DNA from: Pseudomonas guariconensis
Lineage (GTDB): Bacteria > Pseudomonadota > Gammaproteobacteria > Pseudomonadales > Pseudomonadaceae
Direction: 5' to 3'
Length of the DNA: 64,000 nt
Assembly (NCBI RefSeq): GCF_024127895.1
Contig: NZ_JAMYBK010000021.1
Location: 21,665 to 85,664, forward strand
Below the pieces are notes generated by a model. That model saw only the letters and a program-made list of their open reading frames with translations, was not told where the DNA came from and searched no databases. The position numbers and the translations under genes were made by a program. Below, piece after piece: positions 40,992 through 50,542 of this stretch (the stretch's first letter is position 1; each line of letters begins with the position of its first letter).

Positions 40992-42998
40992 GTGACAACA
41001 AAGTACCGACTCACTCAGTCCCCCTTGAATATCGGGCCCGTCACCATCCCCAATCGCTTGGTTCGTACGGCTCACGCGACGCTGTTTTCACGCGGTCAGG
41101 TGAATGAGGCCCATATCGACTATCACCTGGAGCGGGCGAGGGGAGGCGTTGGCCTGACGATCCTGGAAGGTGTGTCCGTGCACCGCTCCTCCTGCTTTTC
41201 CCTCTCGCTTGCCGATGACTCGGGTATCGAGCCTTTACGCAAGCTGGTAGAAGCGATCCAGCCAACCGGTATGAAACTGTTCCAGCAGCTCTGGCATGGC
41301 GGCAATGTGGAGCCCGCGCCTAACGGCGGGCCACCCTGGTCAGTTACAAACCTGCCTGGCCGTTACGCGAGAATGCCTCCTGTGGCGATGAGCACCAGGC
41401 AGATTGCCGAACTGGTTCGCGCCTACGGTGCGGCCGCCGCCAGGTTGGCAAAGGCAGGCATCGAAGGCGGAGAGGTGCTGGCGGGCGCTGGCTATCTGAT
41501 TTCACAGTTCCTTTCCCCGACCTTGAATACTCGTACAGATGCCTACGGCGGCTGTTTCGAGAATCGGATGCGTTTTCTGGTCGAGTTGCTGACCGATATC
41601 CGGGAAAGCGCACCGAGCACTTTCGCACTCGGTGTGCGCATGGGCGCCAGCAGCGATCCGTCCATTCTCTCGGCGGCCGAGGTTAATGCCGGAATCCTGT
41701 ATTTGCAGGCCAAGGGACTGATCGACTTCGTGAATATTGCCCAGGGCGATTACTACTTCCATGTGGAGCGTTACGCGGCAATGGATCGGCCGGTTGCCTA
41801 CCAGCTCGATGTCGCGCGTGAAGTGAGCAAGGGCGTCACTGTTCCGCGCATTGTTGTCGGCCGTTTCGGCACGCTGGATGACGTGGAGCAAACGCTCCGG
41901 TCTGGCGATGCGGAGATGGTCAACTTGGTTCGTGCGACCATCGCGGATCCTTGCTTGATACAGAAGGAGCTGGAGGGAAAAGCGCTGGAGGTTCGCCCCT
42001 GCATCGCATGCAACCAGGGGTGCATCGGCGGCCTGTTCTCTGGACGAATGAGCTGTACGGTGAATCCGGTGGTTGGCTATGAGTCGACGTTGTCCGAGCG
42101 ACTGATCACCAAGGTCGATTTGCCGAAGTCGGTTGTGGTGGTAGGCGGTGGGCCGGCGGGGATGGAGGCTGCGCGGGTTGCAGCTTTGCATGGGCATGAT
42201 GTCACTCTGGTGGAAGCCTCCTCCAGGCTGGGAGGACAGATCAATCTGGCCAGGCATCTACCTAAGAACCACGGCATTGGCGACCTGACCAACTGGCTGG
42301 AACGGGAAATCTACCGACTGGGGGTGAAGGTCAGGTTGTCCACCTATGTCGAAGGCAGTGAGGTGCTGGCCATGCACCCCGACGTCCTGATAGTCGCTAC
42401 GGGGTCGATGTCCTCCTGCCCCGAGTCATTCGTACAAACAGCTACGCCACATCTGAAGGTTCATATCGAGACTGGTGCGAATGTCATCATGTCGGAAGAA
42501 CTGGTTCTGGGTACGCATGGCCAACTGGGGAGAAGAGCCGTGGTGTTTGACGACATCGGCCACTACGAGGCCATCGGATGCTGCGAGATGCTGTTGGAGC
42601 ACGGTCTGGATGTTACCTATGTGACTCGTCATGGCTCCTTTGCTCCAGAGATAGACAAGACCGGGAGGACCCAGGCGGCTTTGCGTCGATTCTATTCAAT
42701 GGGCAATTTCCGCATCCTCACCAGTTCCCTGCTTCTGGCAATCCATAAGGAGGGAGTGGAGGTGCGTCCCATTGATGGCATAAGGCCAGAAATCATCCCG
42801 GCGGATTGCACCGTCCTGGTGGCCTATCGTGATCCGCTGCGGACACTCTGGGACGAGCTGTCCGAGGTCATTCCGCAGGTCTATGTGGTCGGGGATGCAC
42901 TGTCTCCGCGCGATCTGGTCGGCGCCATGCGCGAAGGTCATCTTTGCGCAAGAGCCATCGTGGATAGAAGCATCGAGGCCTTGTGGCACAACATGTGA
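40992..42998 (+). CDS. Old-yellow-enzyme/2,4-dienoyl-CoA reductase-family flavo-iron-sulfur protein
   Basis: A 668-residue protein of the FadH/TMADH type. The FMN barrel opens with LNIGPVTIPNRLVRTAHAT and carries GYLISQFLSPTLNTRTDAYGG (core GYLISQFLSP) near residue 170. The 4Fe-4S cysteines are in CIACNQGC and the following SCTVNP near residues 340-360. A second Rossmann FAD/NADPH domain has VVVGGGPAGMEAARVA. GTG 40992 is chosen for GAGGAG 5 bases before it; the reading from 40920 has no ribosome site. It could remove double bonds from dienoyl-CoA intermediates or reduce another conjugated CoA ester. A 185-base gap separates it from the previous gene. Confidence 0.8.
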   Translation: MTTKYRLTQSPLNIGPVTIPNRLVRTAHATLFSRGQVNEAHIDYHLERARGGVGLTILEGVSVHRSSCFSLSLADDSGIEPLRKLVEAIQPTGMKLFQQLWHGGNVEPAPNGGPPWSVTNLPGRYARMPPVAMSTRQIAELVRAYGAAAARLAKAGIEGGEVLAGAGYLISQFLSPTLNTRTDAYGGCFENRMRFLVELLTDIRESAPSTFALGVRMGASSDPSILSAAEVNAGILYLQAKGLIDFVNIAQGDYYFHVERYAAMDRPVAYQLDVAREVSKGVTVPRIVVGRFGTLDDVEQTLRSGDAEMVNLVRATIADPCLIQKELEGKALEVRPCIACNQGCIGGLFSGRMSCTVNPVVGYESTLSERLITKVDLPKSVVVVGGGPAGMEAARVAALHGHDVTLVEASSRLGGQINLARHLPKNHGIGDLTNWLEREIYRLGVKVRLSTYVEGSEVLAMHPDVLIVATGSMSSCPESFVQTATPHLKVHIETGANVIMSEELVLGTHGQLGRRAVVFDDIGHYEAIGCCEMLLEHGLDVTYVTRHGSFAPEIDKTGRTQAALRRFYSMGNFRILTSSLLLAIHKEGVEVRPIDGIRPEIIPADCTVLVAYRDPLRTLWDELSEVIPQVYVVGDALSPRDLVGAMREGHLCARAIVDRSIEALWHNM

Positions 42999-43001
42999 TG
43001 T

Positions 43002-43026
43002 GGAGGCCCCGGTGACCGGGGCCTCC
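43002..43026. terminator. GC-rich hairpin between convergent genes
   Basis: An 11-base perfect stem (GGAGGCCCCGG) with loop TGA follows the reductase gene by 3 bases and precedes the end of the RND gene by 33. It lacks a U-tract, so it is a strong stem but a doubtful intrinsic terminator. Confidence 0.45.
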
Positions 43027-43059
43027 TGGGGCCTGCACAGGCATGCCCGCGTATTGCGC

Positions 43060-46000
43060 TCAATGCGCCTGGGCACCGTCACTCCAGCTCCTGATGGAAC
43101 GCAATGGCCGGCCCGACGAGCTACGCATGACCATGTAGAACACCGGCGTCAGGAACAACCCGAAGAAGGTGACGCCGAGCATCCCGAAGAACACCGAGAT
43201 CCCCATGGCCTGGCGCATTTCCGCACCGGCCCCCTGGGAGACGACCAGGGGTACCACCCCCATGATGAAGGCCAGCGAGGTCATCAGGATCGGGCGCAGG
43301 CGCAGTCGGCAGGCTTCCAGCACGGCATCCAGGGTGGAGCGGCCGGCGATTTCCAGCTCCCGGGCGAACTCGACGATGAGAATGGCGTTCTTCGAAGCCA
43401 AGCCGACCAGGACGATCAGCCCGATCTGAGTGAAGATGTTGTTGTCGCCCGCCGTCAGCCAGACGCCCAGCAATGCCGAGAACACGCTCATTGGCACGAT
43501 CAGGATGACCGAAAGCGGCAGGGTGAGGCTCTCGTACTGGGCGGCCAGCACCAGCAGGACCAGCAACACACAGAGCGGGAAGATCCACAAGGCGCTATTC
43601 CCGGCGATGATCTGCTGGTAGGTCAGGTCGGTCCATTCATAGCCGATGCCCGGCGGAAGCGTCTTGGCGGCAACGCGCTCGATGGCGGCCATCGCCTGTG
43701 AGGACGAGTATCCCGGTGCCGGCGCGCCACTCAGGTCCGCTGCCGTGAAACCGTTGTAACGGGTCACAAGCTCTGGGCCATAGATTTGCTCGACGCTTGC
43801 GAAGGCCGAAAACGGAACCATCTGGCCATCGGCTGCGCGGGTCTTCAGCTGGAGGATGTCCTCCGGGTGCGCGCGATGTGGCGCGTCAGCCTGCACGCGA
43901 ACCTGGTAGACACGTCCGAGCAGGTTGAAGTCATTGACGTAGAACGAACCCAGGTAGATCTGCAGTGTCTGGAACACCTCGCGGACGGAAATCCCCAGTT
44001 GCTTGGCCTTCGGACGATCCACCTCGATGCGCAGCTGTGGCACATTGATCTGATAGGTTGTGAACAGCGGAGTCAGTTCCGGCTGCCTGGCGGCTTCGGC
44101 GATAAAGTCCTGAGTGGCCTTGTAGAGGGCGTCGTAGCCCAGGTTTCCCTGATCCTCCAGTTGCAGCTTGAAGCCACCCAGCGAGCCGATGCCCATGACC
44201 GGCGGTGCCGGGAAGACTGCCGCGAAGCTCGCCTTCTCAAGCCCCGCGTACTTGGCATTGAGCGACGAGGCGATGTCGTCGGCACTCAACCCCTTACGTT
44301 CTTCGAAGGGTTTGAGGAGGATGAACGACAGTCCTGAACTGGAGCTGGTGGTGGTTCCGTTGATCGAGAGGCCGGCATAGGACGAGGTGGAGGCCACGCC
44401 CGGCTCAACCAGGGCGATCTCTGTCATCTTCTCCAGCACCGCATCGGTGCGGTTCAGGGTGGAGCCGGCAGGCAGCTGTACGAAGCTGATCAGGTACTCC
44501 TTGTCCTGGGCGGGAACGAAGCCACCCGGAACGACATTCCCGAGGAACACGGTAACCCCCAGCAGTGCTGCATAGATCACCATTACCAGACTCTTGCGCC
44601 CGGCCAGGCGCGCCACACCTTGACCGTAGCGCTCCGAACCGCGATTGAAGGTGCGATTGAAGCGCTTGAAGAAGCTGCCGAACGCCCGATGCATCGCCCG
44701 CGACAGCCAATCCGTCTGCGCACCGTGGGGCTTGAGCAGGAGCGCGGACAGCGCCGGCGACAGGGTCAGCGAGTTGATGGCCGACAGTACGGTGGACACG
44801 GCGATGGTCACCGCAAATTGCTGGTAGAAGCGTCCGGTCAGCCCGGATAGGAAGGCCAGGGGCACGAATACCGCCACCAGAGTCAGGGCGATGGCGATGA
44901 TGGGGCCGCTCACCTCGCGCATGGCCAGGTAGGTCGCCTCGCGCGGGGAGTGGCCCAGCTCGATGTTCCGTTCGACGTTCTCCACCACCACGATGGCGTC
45001 GTCCACCACGATGCCGATGGCCAGCACCAGGCCGAACAGGCTCAGGGCGTTGATGGAGAAACCGAACAGGTACAGGCAGGCCATGGTGCCGACAATGGAC
45101 ACGGGCACGGCCAGGAGCGGGATGATCGATGCCCGCCAGGTCTGCAGGAACAGGAACACCACGATCACCACGAGGACGATGGCCTCGAACAGTGTCTTGA
45201 CCACGGCGTCGATGCTCGCCTGCACGGAGCGGGTGGGGTTGTAGACGATGTGGTAATCCAGCCCGGCGGGGAACTGGGCCTTCAGCTCCTCCATGGTGGC
45301 CTGGACGCGGGCGGCGATATCCAGGGCGTTGGCTCCCGGCGCCTCCATGATTGCCAGCGGTACGGCCGCGCCCTTGCCCAGGTAGGCGCGCACGCCATAT
45401 TCCTGGGCGGCCAGCTCGATGCGGGCCACGTCACGCAGCCGCGTGGTACGGCCATCATGCTCGGCGTGCAGGATGATGTCGCCGAACTCCTCGACGCTGC
45501 GCAGGCGGCCATCTGCCGTGACCGACAGCTGGAAAGGGGCGCTCTCGATCATCGGCGCCATGCCGATGCTGCCCACGGCGGCCTGGGCATTCTGCTCGCG
45601 GATCGCCGCCACGACTTCGGCAGCGGTTAGACCGCGCGCGGCCACGGCCTCCGGGTCGAGCCAGATGCGCATGGCATAGGCGCCCGGGCCCCAGAGATTG
45701 ACCTGGCCCACCCCGTCTATGCGGGCGAGCCGGTCACGGACATGCCGAATGGCATAGTTACTCAGGTAATTGGCGTCATACTCGCCTCCGGGCGAAACCA
45801 GATGCACGGCCAGGGTGATGTTCGGCGAACTCTTGATGGTGGTCACACCCAGGCGCTGCACGTCCTCTGGCAGACGTGGCACCGCCTGCTCGACACGGTT
45901 GCGCACCCACTGCAGGGCCTGGTCCGGATCGGTCCCCAGCTTGAAGGTCACCGTCAGGTAGAGGTTGCCGTCGGCATTGGCCAGCGACTGCATGTAGAGC

Positions 46001-46230
46001 ATGTTCTCGACCCCGTTGACCTCCTCCTCGATAGGGGCGGCCACCGTCTGTGCCAGGGTTGTTGCGTTGGCGCCCGGGTACTGGGCATGCACGACGATGG
46101 AAGGCGGCACCACCTGGGGATACTCGGAGACGGGCAGGTTGAACATGGCGATGGCACCGGCGATGAGGATCAGCGCAGAGACCACGCCGGCGAAGATCGG
46201 CCGGTCGATGAAGAAGCGGGACAGGTTCAT
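43060..46230 (-). CDS. RND (HAE1) multidrug efflux transporter, MexF-like
   Basis: A 1056-residue inner-membrane pump. MNLSRFFIDRPIFAGV begins helix 1. The periplasmic porter region holds PQVVPPSIVVHAQYPGAN, and GIVVDDAIVVVENVER in helix 4 contains the paired proton-relay aspartates near residues 405-408. Twelve hydrophobic helices are spaced as in MexF/MexB. ATG 46230 is preferred to 46236 because GGAGG lies 8 bases before it. The adaptor gene ends 12 bases upstream. No outer-membrane channel gene is adjacent, so an unlinked OprM/OprN-type channel must be used. Confidence 0.9.
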   Translation of the reverse strand: MNLSRFFIDRPIFAGVVSALILIAGAIAMFNLPVSEYPQVVPPSIVVHAQYPGANATTLAQTVAAPIEEEVNGVENMLYMQSLANADGNLYLTVTFKLGTDPDQALQWVRNRVEQAVPRLPEDVQRLGVTTIKSSPNITLAVHLVSPGGEYDANYLSNYAIRHVRDRLARIDGVGQVNLWGPGAYAMRIWLDPEAVAARGLTAAEVVAAIREQNAQAAVGSIGMAPMIESAPFQLSVTADGRLRSVEEFGDIILHAEHDGRTTRLRDVARIELAAQEYGVRAYLGKGAAVPLAIMEAPGANALDIAARVQATMEELKAQFPAGLDYHIVYNPTRSVQASIDAVVKTLFEAIVLVVIVVFLFLQTWRASIIPLLAVPVSIVGTMACLYLFGFSINALSLFGLVLAIGIVVDDAIVVVENVERNIELGHSPREATYLAMREVSGPIIAIALTLVAVFVPLAFLSGLTGRFYQQFAVTIAVSTVLSAINSLTLSPALSALLLKPHGAQTDWLSRAMHRAFGSFFKRFNRTFNRGSERYGQGVARLAGRKSLVMVIYAALLGVTVFLGNVVPGGFVPAQDKEYLISFVQLPAGSTLNRTDAVLEKMTEIALVEPGVASTSSYAGLSINGTTTSSSSGLSFILLKPFEERKGLSADDIASSLNAKYAGLEKASFAAVFPAPPVMGIGSLGGFKLQLEDQGNLGYDALYKATQDFIAEAARQPELTPLFTTYQINVPQLRIEVDRPKAKQLGISVREVFQTLQIYLGSFYVNDFNLLGRVYQVRVQADAPHRAHPEDILQLKTRAADGQMVPFSAFASVEQIYGPELVTRYNGFTAADLSGAPAPGYSSSQAMAAIERVAAKTLPPGIGYEWTDLTYQQIIAGNSALWIFPLCVLLVLLVLAAQYESLTLPLSVILIVPMSVFSALLGVWLTAGDNNIFTQIGLIVLVGLASKNAILIVEFARELEIAGRSTLDAVLEACRLRLRPILMTSLAFIMGVVPLVVSQGAGAEMRQAMGISVFFGMLGVTFFGLFLTPVFYMVMRSSSGRPLRSIRSWSDGAQAH

Positions 46231-46242
46231 CGGCATTCCCTC

Positions 46243-47394
46243 CTACTCGCTGGCCAGGGCCGGTGCGGCTTGCACCACCCGGACAAGATCACCGGGCCTG
46301 ACGCGCTGAGCTCCCTCGACGATCACCCGTTCGCCTGGCGCAAGCCCCTTGAGCACGACCCGCTGGTCGCCCTGCCTGCTGCCAAGCTCCAGGCGTCGGT
46401 GCTCGACCCGGTTGTCCTTGCCGACCAGCAGCACGAAGCGGCGGTCCTGATCGGTCGCGATCACCGCCTCGTCCACCAGCGTGGCCGGGTACGGATCGCT
46501 GACCTGTATGCGTACCCGGGCCTGCAGACCGGGTACCAGGCGACCGTCAGGGTTCGCCAGCAGCGCGCGGACGCGCAGGGTGCCGGTGCGGGTGTCGAGC
46601 TGGTTGTCCAGGGAATACAGCTGGCCGGCATGGGGATAGCCGTCCTCGCCTGCCAGGCCTGCCTGTACCTGCAGTGGGTCCGTACCGCGACGTGCGCTGA
46701 CGTAGCGCAGGTAGGTCCGCTCATCGATGGTGAAGGCGGCATACAGGGGATCGAGGTTGACGATGGAGGTCAGGGGCGGCGCATCGCCGCCAGCCTTCAC
46801 CTCGTTGCCGGCCGTGATTTCCGGACGGGAAATGCGCCCGGCGATCGGCGCTGTGATGCGGGTGTAGTCGACGTCCAGGCGGGCGCGTTCGACTACGGCC
46901 CTGGCGGCCTGTACCGACGTGCGTGCTTCCAGGGCGGCATTTTCCAGCGCGTCAAAGTCGCGCTTGGCAATGGCGTTTGCCTTGAGCAGGCGCTGGCCTC
47001 GCTCCAGCTCCCTGGCGGTGAATCGCTGGCGTTCCAGGGCCTGGGCCAACACCGCCTCGGCGCGTTTGAGTTCGGCCCTGAAGGGCGCCGGATCGAGGGT
47101 GAACAGCACGTCGCCCTTGCGCACCAACTGCCCGTCGCGGAAATGCACGGCCAGCAAGGTACCTGCAACCCGGGGACGGATCTCGACGTGCTCGATTGCC
47201 TCCAGGCGCCCGGAGTACTCGGCCCATTCGCTGACCTGCCTGCTGGCGGCGGCGCGAACCTCCACGCTCACGGGTTCTGCCGGTTCGGCCTGTGAGACTG
47301 CCTTGCCGAAGAGGGCATATCCCCCCAGGGCAAGGATGGCCACGCCGAAAAGCCCGACCAAGAAGGAAACTCGACCTTTGATTGAAATGAACAT
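46243..47394 (-). CDS. RND periplasmic adaptor (membrane fusion protein), MexE-like
   Basis: A 383-residue adaptor. A signal-anchor (GRVSFLVGLFGVAILALGG, core LVGLFGVAILAL) lies at residues 8-28. The lipoyl half-motifs EIRPRVAGTLLAVHFRDGQLVRKGDVLF-like (core VAGTLLAVHF) and RITAPIAGRISRPEITAGN flank an alpha hairpin (ALERQRFTARELERGQRLL). A beta-barrel and the membrane-proximal domain follow. ATG 47394 is chosen for AGGGA 7 bases before it. It is first in the two-gene pump operon, divergent from the aldo/keto reductase. Confidence 0.87.
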   Translation of the reverse strand: MFISIKGRVSFLVGLFGVAILALGGYALFGKAVSQAEPAEPVSVEVRAAASRQVSEWAEYSGRLEAIEHVEIRPRVAGTLLAVHFRDGQLVRKGDVLFTLDPAPFRAELKRAEAVLAQALERQRFTARELERGQRLLKANAIAKRDFDALENAALEARTSVQAARAVVERARLDVDYTRITAPIAGRISRPEITAGNEVKAGGDAPPLTSIVNLDPLYAAFTIDERTYLRYVSARRGTDPLQVQAGLAGEDGYPHAGQLYSLDNQLDTRTGTLRVRALLANPDGRLVPGLQARVRIQVSDPYPATLVDEAVIATDQDRRFVLLVGKDNRVEHRRLELGSRQGDQRVVLKGLAPGERVIVEGAQRVRPGDLVRVVQAAPALASE

Positions 47395-47627
47395 GGCATG
47401 TCCCTGCGAAACCATAAATCTCGGCGCAGTCTCTGCCAGGGGAGCCCATGGATATAGATTCGAATTCGGCTTTTACTTTTCGCAGTAATGGAATAATCGG
47501 GGCAGGACAAGGCGGTGAACGCTTGGGCAAAGGCGTATCGAAATACTCATTTCTTGTAAATGGAATAATAATCGCCAGTGATTGGGGTAGTTTGACCAGC
47601 CTCCCATTCCCGACGAGGCTCAAAATC

Positions 47628-48470
47628 ATGAACTCCCTTGTTCACGTTCTGCACGATGGCATCCGCGTCCCGAGGTTGGGTTACGGTCTATGGCAAGTCG
47701 ATGCGCAGGACAGCTCCGAGCTGGTTGCCCATGCCATTGGCAGGGGGTACCGGTTGATCGACACGGCGGAGGCTTACTACAACGAAGCCGGCGTCGGGGC
47801 GGGTATCCGGGCCGCTGGGGTTCCGAGGGAAGAGATTTTCGTGGCGACCAAGGTATGGAACACCCATCACGGTCATGACCTGACGCTTCGCGCCTTCGAC
47901 GCGAGCCTCGAGCGCCTCGGCCTCGACTATGTGGATCTTTATCTCATCCATTGGCCGTCGCGCATTCGTAATGCTTACGTGGATACCTGGCGCGCCCTGA
48001 TCCGGATCAGGGAGGAAGGTCTTGCGAAGGCCATAGGCGTGTGCAATTTCGCTATCCCGCAACTGCAGCAGCTGATCGATGAAACGGGCGTCATCCCGGC
48101 GCTGAACCAGGTCGAGCTGCATCCTTATTTCCAGCAACGGGCGCTTCGTCAATTCCATGCACGGAACGGTATCGCAACCCAGTCCTGGAGTCCGCTTGGC
48201 CTCTGGAAAGACAAACCGGAGAGTCCGCTGAATGATCCACTGGTGCTGGAGTTGGCCGCCAAGCACTGCAAGACCCCGGCACAGGTCATTCTGCGCTGGC
48301 ACCTGGACAACGGCCTGATGCTAATCTCCAGGTCCGCTCGAACGGCGCGAATCGAGGAAAACTGTCAGCTGTTCGACTTCTCCCTGGATGACGAGGACCT
48401 GGCGCGCATGGCCAGGCTGGACAGGGTGGGCGGCAGGCTCGGCCCGGACCCCGAGACTGCCGATTTCTGA
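47628..48470 (+). CDS. Aldo/keto reductase
   Basis: A 280-residue NADPH-dependent reductase (AKR5-like, DkgA/B type). IRVPRLGYGLWQV begins the barrel. The catalytic tetrad is in GYRLIDTAEAYYNEAGVG (Asp and Tyr), VATKVW (Lys) and DLYLIHWP (His). The cofactor residues appear as LISRSARTARIEEN near residue 235. ATG 47628 is chosen for CGAGGC before it. It starts a two-gene unit with the LysR gene 29 bases downstream and is divergent from the pump. The 233-base space between them holds the promoters, but none was pinned down. Confidence 0.87.
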   Translation: MNSLVHVLHDGIRVPRLGYGLWQVDAQDSSELVAHAIGRGYRLIDTAEAYYNEAGVGAGIRAAGVPREEIFVATKVWNTHHGHDLTLRAFDASLERLGLDYVDLYLIHWPSRIRNAYVDTWRALIRIREEGLAKAIGVCNFAIPQLQQLIDETGVIPALNQVELHPYFQQRALRQFHARNGIATQSWSPLGLWKDKPESPLNDPLVLELAAKHCKTPAQVILRWHLDNGLMLISRSARTARIEENCQLFDFSLDDEDLARMARLDRVGGRLGPDPETADF

Positions 48471-48499
48471 CTTCCGTAATGCGGTAAGGATCAAGAGAA

Positions 48500-49447
48500 A
48501 TGGATCGACTCCAGGCTATGCAGGTGTATTGCCGCGTCGTTGAAGTGCACAGTTTCAGCAAGGCAGCCGATAGCCTGGAGATGCCCGCTTCTACCGTGAC
48601 ACGCATCATCAAGGAGCTTGAAACCTTCCTTGGCGTCCGGCTATTGCAGCGGACCACTCGTCACATCAGCCTTACCCCGGATGGTAGCCTCTACTACGAC
48701 CACTGCCGCAGGCTGCTGGCCGAAATCGAGCGCGTCGAGTCCTCCTTCCCGGGGGCTGGCCGGCCCCGAGGCAAGCTGCGGGTGGACATGACCTCATCCT
48801 TCGCGCGCCTGTTCGTGGTACCGGCTATCGGGGAATTCCTGGCTGACTATCCCGACGTGGAGATCACCCTGTCTCTTGGCGACCGGACCATAGACCTTGT
48901 GCAGGAGGGGGTCGACTGCGTCATCCGGGCTGGCGTACCCCAGGATTCCGCGACACTGGTTGCGAGGCGCATAGCAGGCTTCGAGTGGATCACCTGCGCC
49001 TCGCCTGCCTACTTGAAGGCACACGGCGAGCCCCGATCCCTGGATGACCTCCGCCACCATCATGCCGTGGGCTTCCTGTCCAATCGCAGCGGTCGTCGGG
49101 CTCACTGGAGCTTCGTGATCGACGGGGAGGAAGCATCAGCCCAGATCGAGGAACGGATAACCGTCAACGACACCGATACCTATCTCGCGTGTGGCCTGGA
49201 AGGGCTTGGACTGGTACGCGCAGCAAGCTACCTGGTGATCCCTTACCTTCGCAGCGGTCAACTGCGACAGGTTCTGCCGGGGCTTACCGCACCGACTGTG
49301 CCGCTGTCGATCATCTACCCCAAGAATCGCCACCTCTCCCCAACGGTGCGCGCTTTCAGCGACTGGATTGCCCGTCGCGTCGCAGAAATGGCACCACAGT
49401 GGAAGCTCCCCGCCCGGGAAAGCCTTGAAATGACGGATCGCCAGTAG
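48500..49447 (+). CDS. LysR-family transcriptional regulator
   Basis: A 315-residue regulator. The winged helix (SFSKAADSLEMPASTVTRIIKELETFLGVRLLQRTTR, core ADSLEMPASTVTRIIKEL) is at residues 15-50. The effector domain follows with LRVDMTSSFARLFVVPAI and the CVIRAGVPQDS pocket. It is of the CrgA/DsdC-like subgroup with PGAGRPRGKLRVD. Its place after the aldo/keto reductase and near the pump suggests control of one or both. Confidence 0.85.
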   Translation: MDRLQAMQVYCRVVEVHSFSKAADSLEMPASTVTRIIKELETFLGVRLLQRTTRHISLTPDGSLYYDHCRRLLAEIERVESSFPGAGRPRGKLRVDMTSSFARLFVVPAIGEFLADYPDVEITLSLGDRTIDLVQEGVDCVIRAGVPQDSATLVARRIAGFEWITCASPAYLKAHGEPRSLDDLRHHHAVGFLSNRSGRRAHWSFVIDGEEASAQIEERITVNDTDTYLACGLEGLGLVRAASYLVIPYLRSGQLRQVLPGLTAPTVPLSIIYPKNRHLSPTVRAFSDWIARRVAEMAPQWKLPARESLEMTDRQ

Positions 49448-49526
49448 AGCCGTTGTAGGTCGGAGGGAATCCCCGGGGCGGCATTTGCCACCACTGCCGT
49501 CAGAGGGCTGTCCGACGCTGGCCCGG

Positions 49527-50471
49527 CTACCGCTCGGCATGCCAGATCGCAACCGCCATGATCGCGATGCCGATCAACTGCAAGCCACCCAGGCTCTGCC
49601 CGTAAAACAGCCAGTCGATGATGATGGCGACTGCCGGATAGAAAAACTGATAGACCGCGATCCTGTCGGTATTCAGATGTGCCATGCCGGCATAGATGAG
49701 CCCATAGGCCAGGGACGTATGAATCAGCCCAAGCCCAGACAGCCAGGCCCAGGAAACTCCCATTTCCGGCCAGCCATTGAGCACGGGCCATGGGAGCAAG
49801 GCGATTGCTCCGACTGTGCACTGCCACCAGGCAAGCGTACCGGCAGGCGTGTGGCGTACCTGCCGGGCGATGATGGTGACGCATGCGGTACAAAGCGCTC
49901 CGAACAGGCAGAAGGCTACGCCCAGCCAGTAAGTGGCCTGGATGGTCCGCTCCGAGCCGAACAGTGAAAGGTGTTCGAGTATCCCGGTTGCCAATATCAA
50001 GCCAAGCATGGCGACCAGCACCGCGGCGATGCGTCGCCTGGCGACTGGCTCTTTCAGGTAGAAGGCACCCAGCAGCAGGACCCAAAGCGGCTGTACATGG
50101 AACAGCACCGTAGCAATGCCGACGGATATGTACTCGATGGACGCGAAGAACAGTCCCCAGGCCGCCACCATCAGCACGCCCGCGGCAAGAACCGCGAAGC
50201 CGGGAGCGCGGAATAGCTGCAGATCACTGAGTTGCCGGCGCCATGCCGCCCAGAGGGTGAGACCGAGCAGGCCGAAGGCACAGCGGAACCACGTAGCGGT
50301 CAGCGGGTCGGTGCCAGCCTCGTGCACGAAGATGCCAACGGTGCTGAGGGCAAGGCTGCCCAGAAGGAAGGCCAGGGTACCCTTGTTTTCGAGCTGGCCC
50401 CGGGCGCCGAGGTAGCCGGCGATGGGCTGATGAGTTGCGAGCTGATCGGATGTTTTCATGCCGCACAGCAT
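49527..50471 (-). CDS. EamA/DMT-family transporter
   Basis: A 314-residue inner-membrane protein with ten hydrophobic segments forming two EamA repeats, including WFRCAFGLLGLTLWAAWRR and VLFHVQPLWVLLLGAFYLKEPVARRR in the first half and GLIHTSLAYGLIYAGMAHLNTDRIAVYQFFYPAVAI in the second (core YQFFYPAVAI). Such proteins usually export amino acids or metabolites. The start is ambiguous: ATG 50471 or ATG 50459, both without a strong ribosome site. It is divergent from the LysR gene at 50543, its likely regulator. Confidence 0.82.
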   Translation of the reverse strand: MLCGMKTSDQLATHQPIAGYLGARGQLENKGTLAFLLGSLALSTVGIFVHEAGTDPLTATWFRCAFGLLGLTLWAAWRRQLSDLQLFRAPGFAVLAAGVLMVAAWGLFFASIEYISVGIATVLFHVQPLWVLLLGAFYLKEPVARRRIAAVLVAMLGLILATGILEHLSLFGSERTIQATYWLGVAFCLFGALCTACVTIIARQVRHTPAGTLAWWQCTVGAIALLPWPVLNGWPEMGVSWAWLSGLGLIHTSLAYGLIYAGMAHLNTDRIAVYQFFYPAVAIIIDWLFYGQSLGGLQLIGIAIMAVAIWHAER

Positions 50472-50496
50472 GAAACCGGGTCGGTATTACGAGAAG

Positions 50497-50522
50497 CGAA
50501 TAATATTGTGGATACGTATTCG
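50497..50522. promoter_or_regulatory. CGAATA-N14-TATTCG dyad between EamA and LysR genes
   Basis: Six-base perfect arms with a 14-base spacer lie centrally in the 71-base space between the divergent starts. LysR proteins often bind such dyads around a T-N11-A core. The role is inferred from position only. Confidence 0.35.
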
Positions 50523-50542
50523 ATTTTCGAAAGGTTGTGGCA

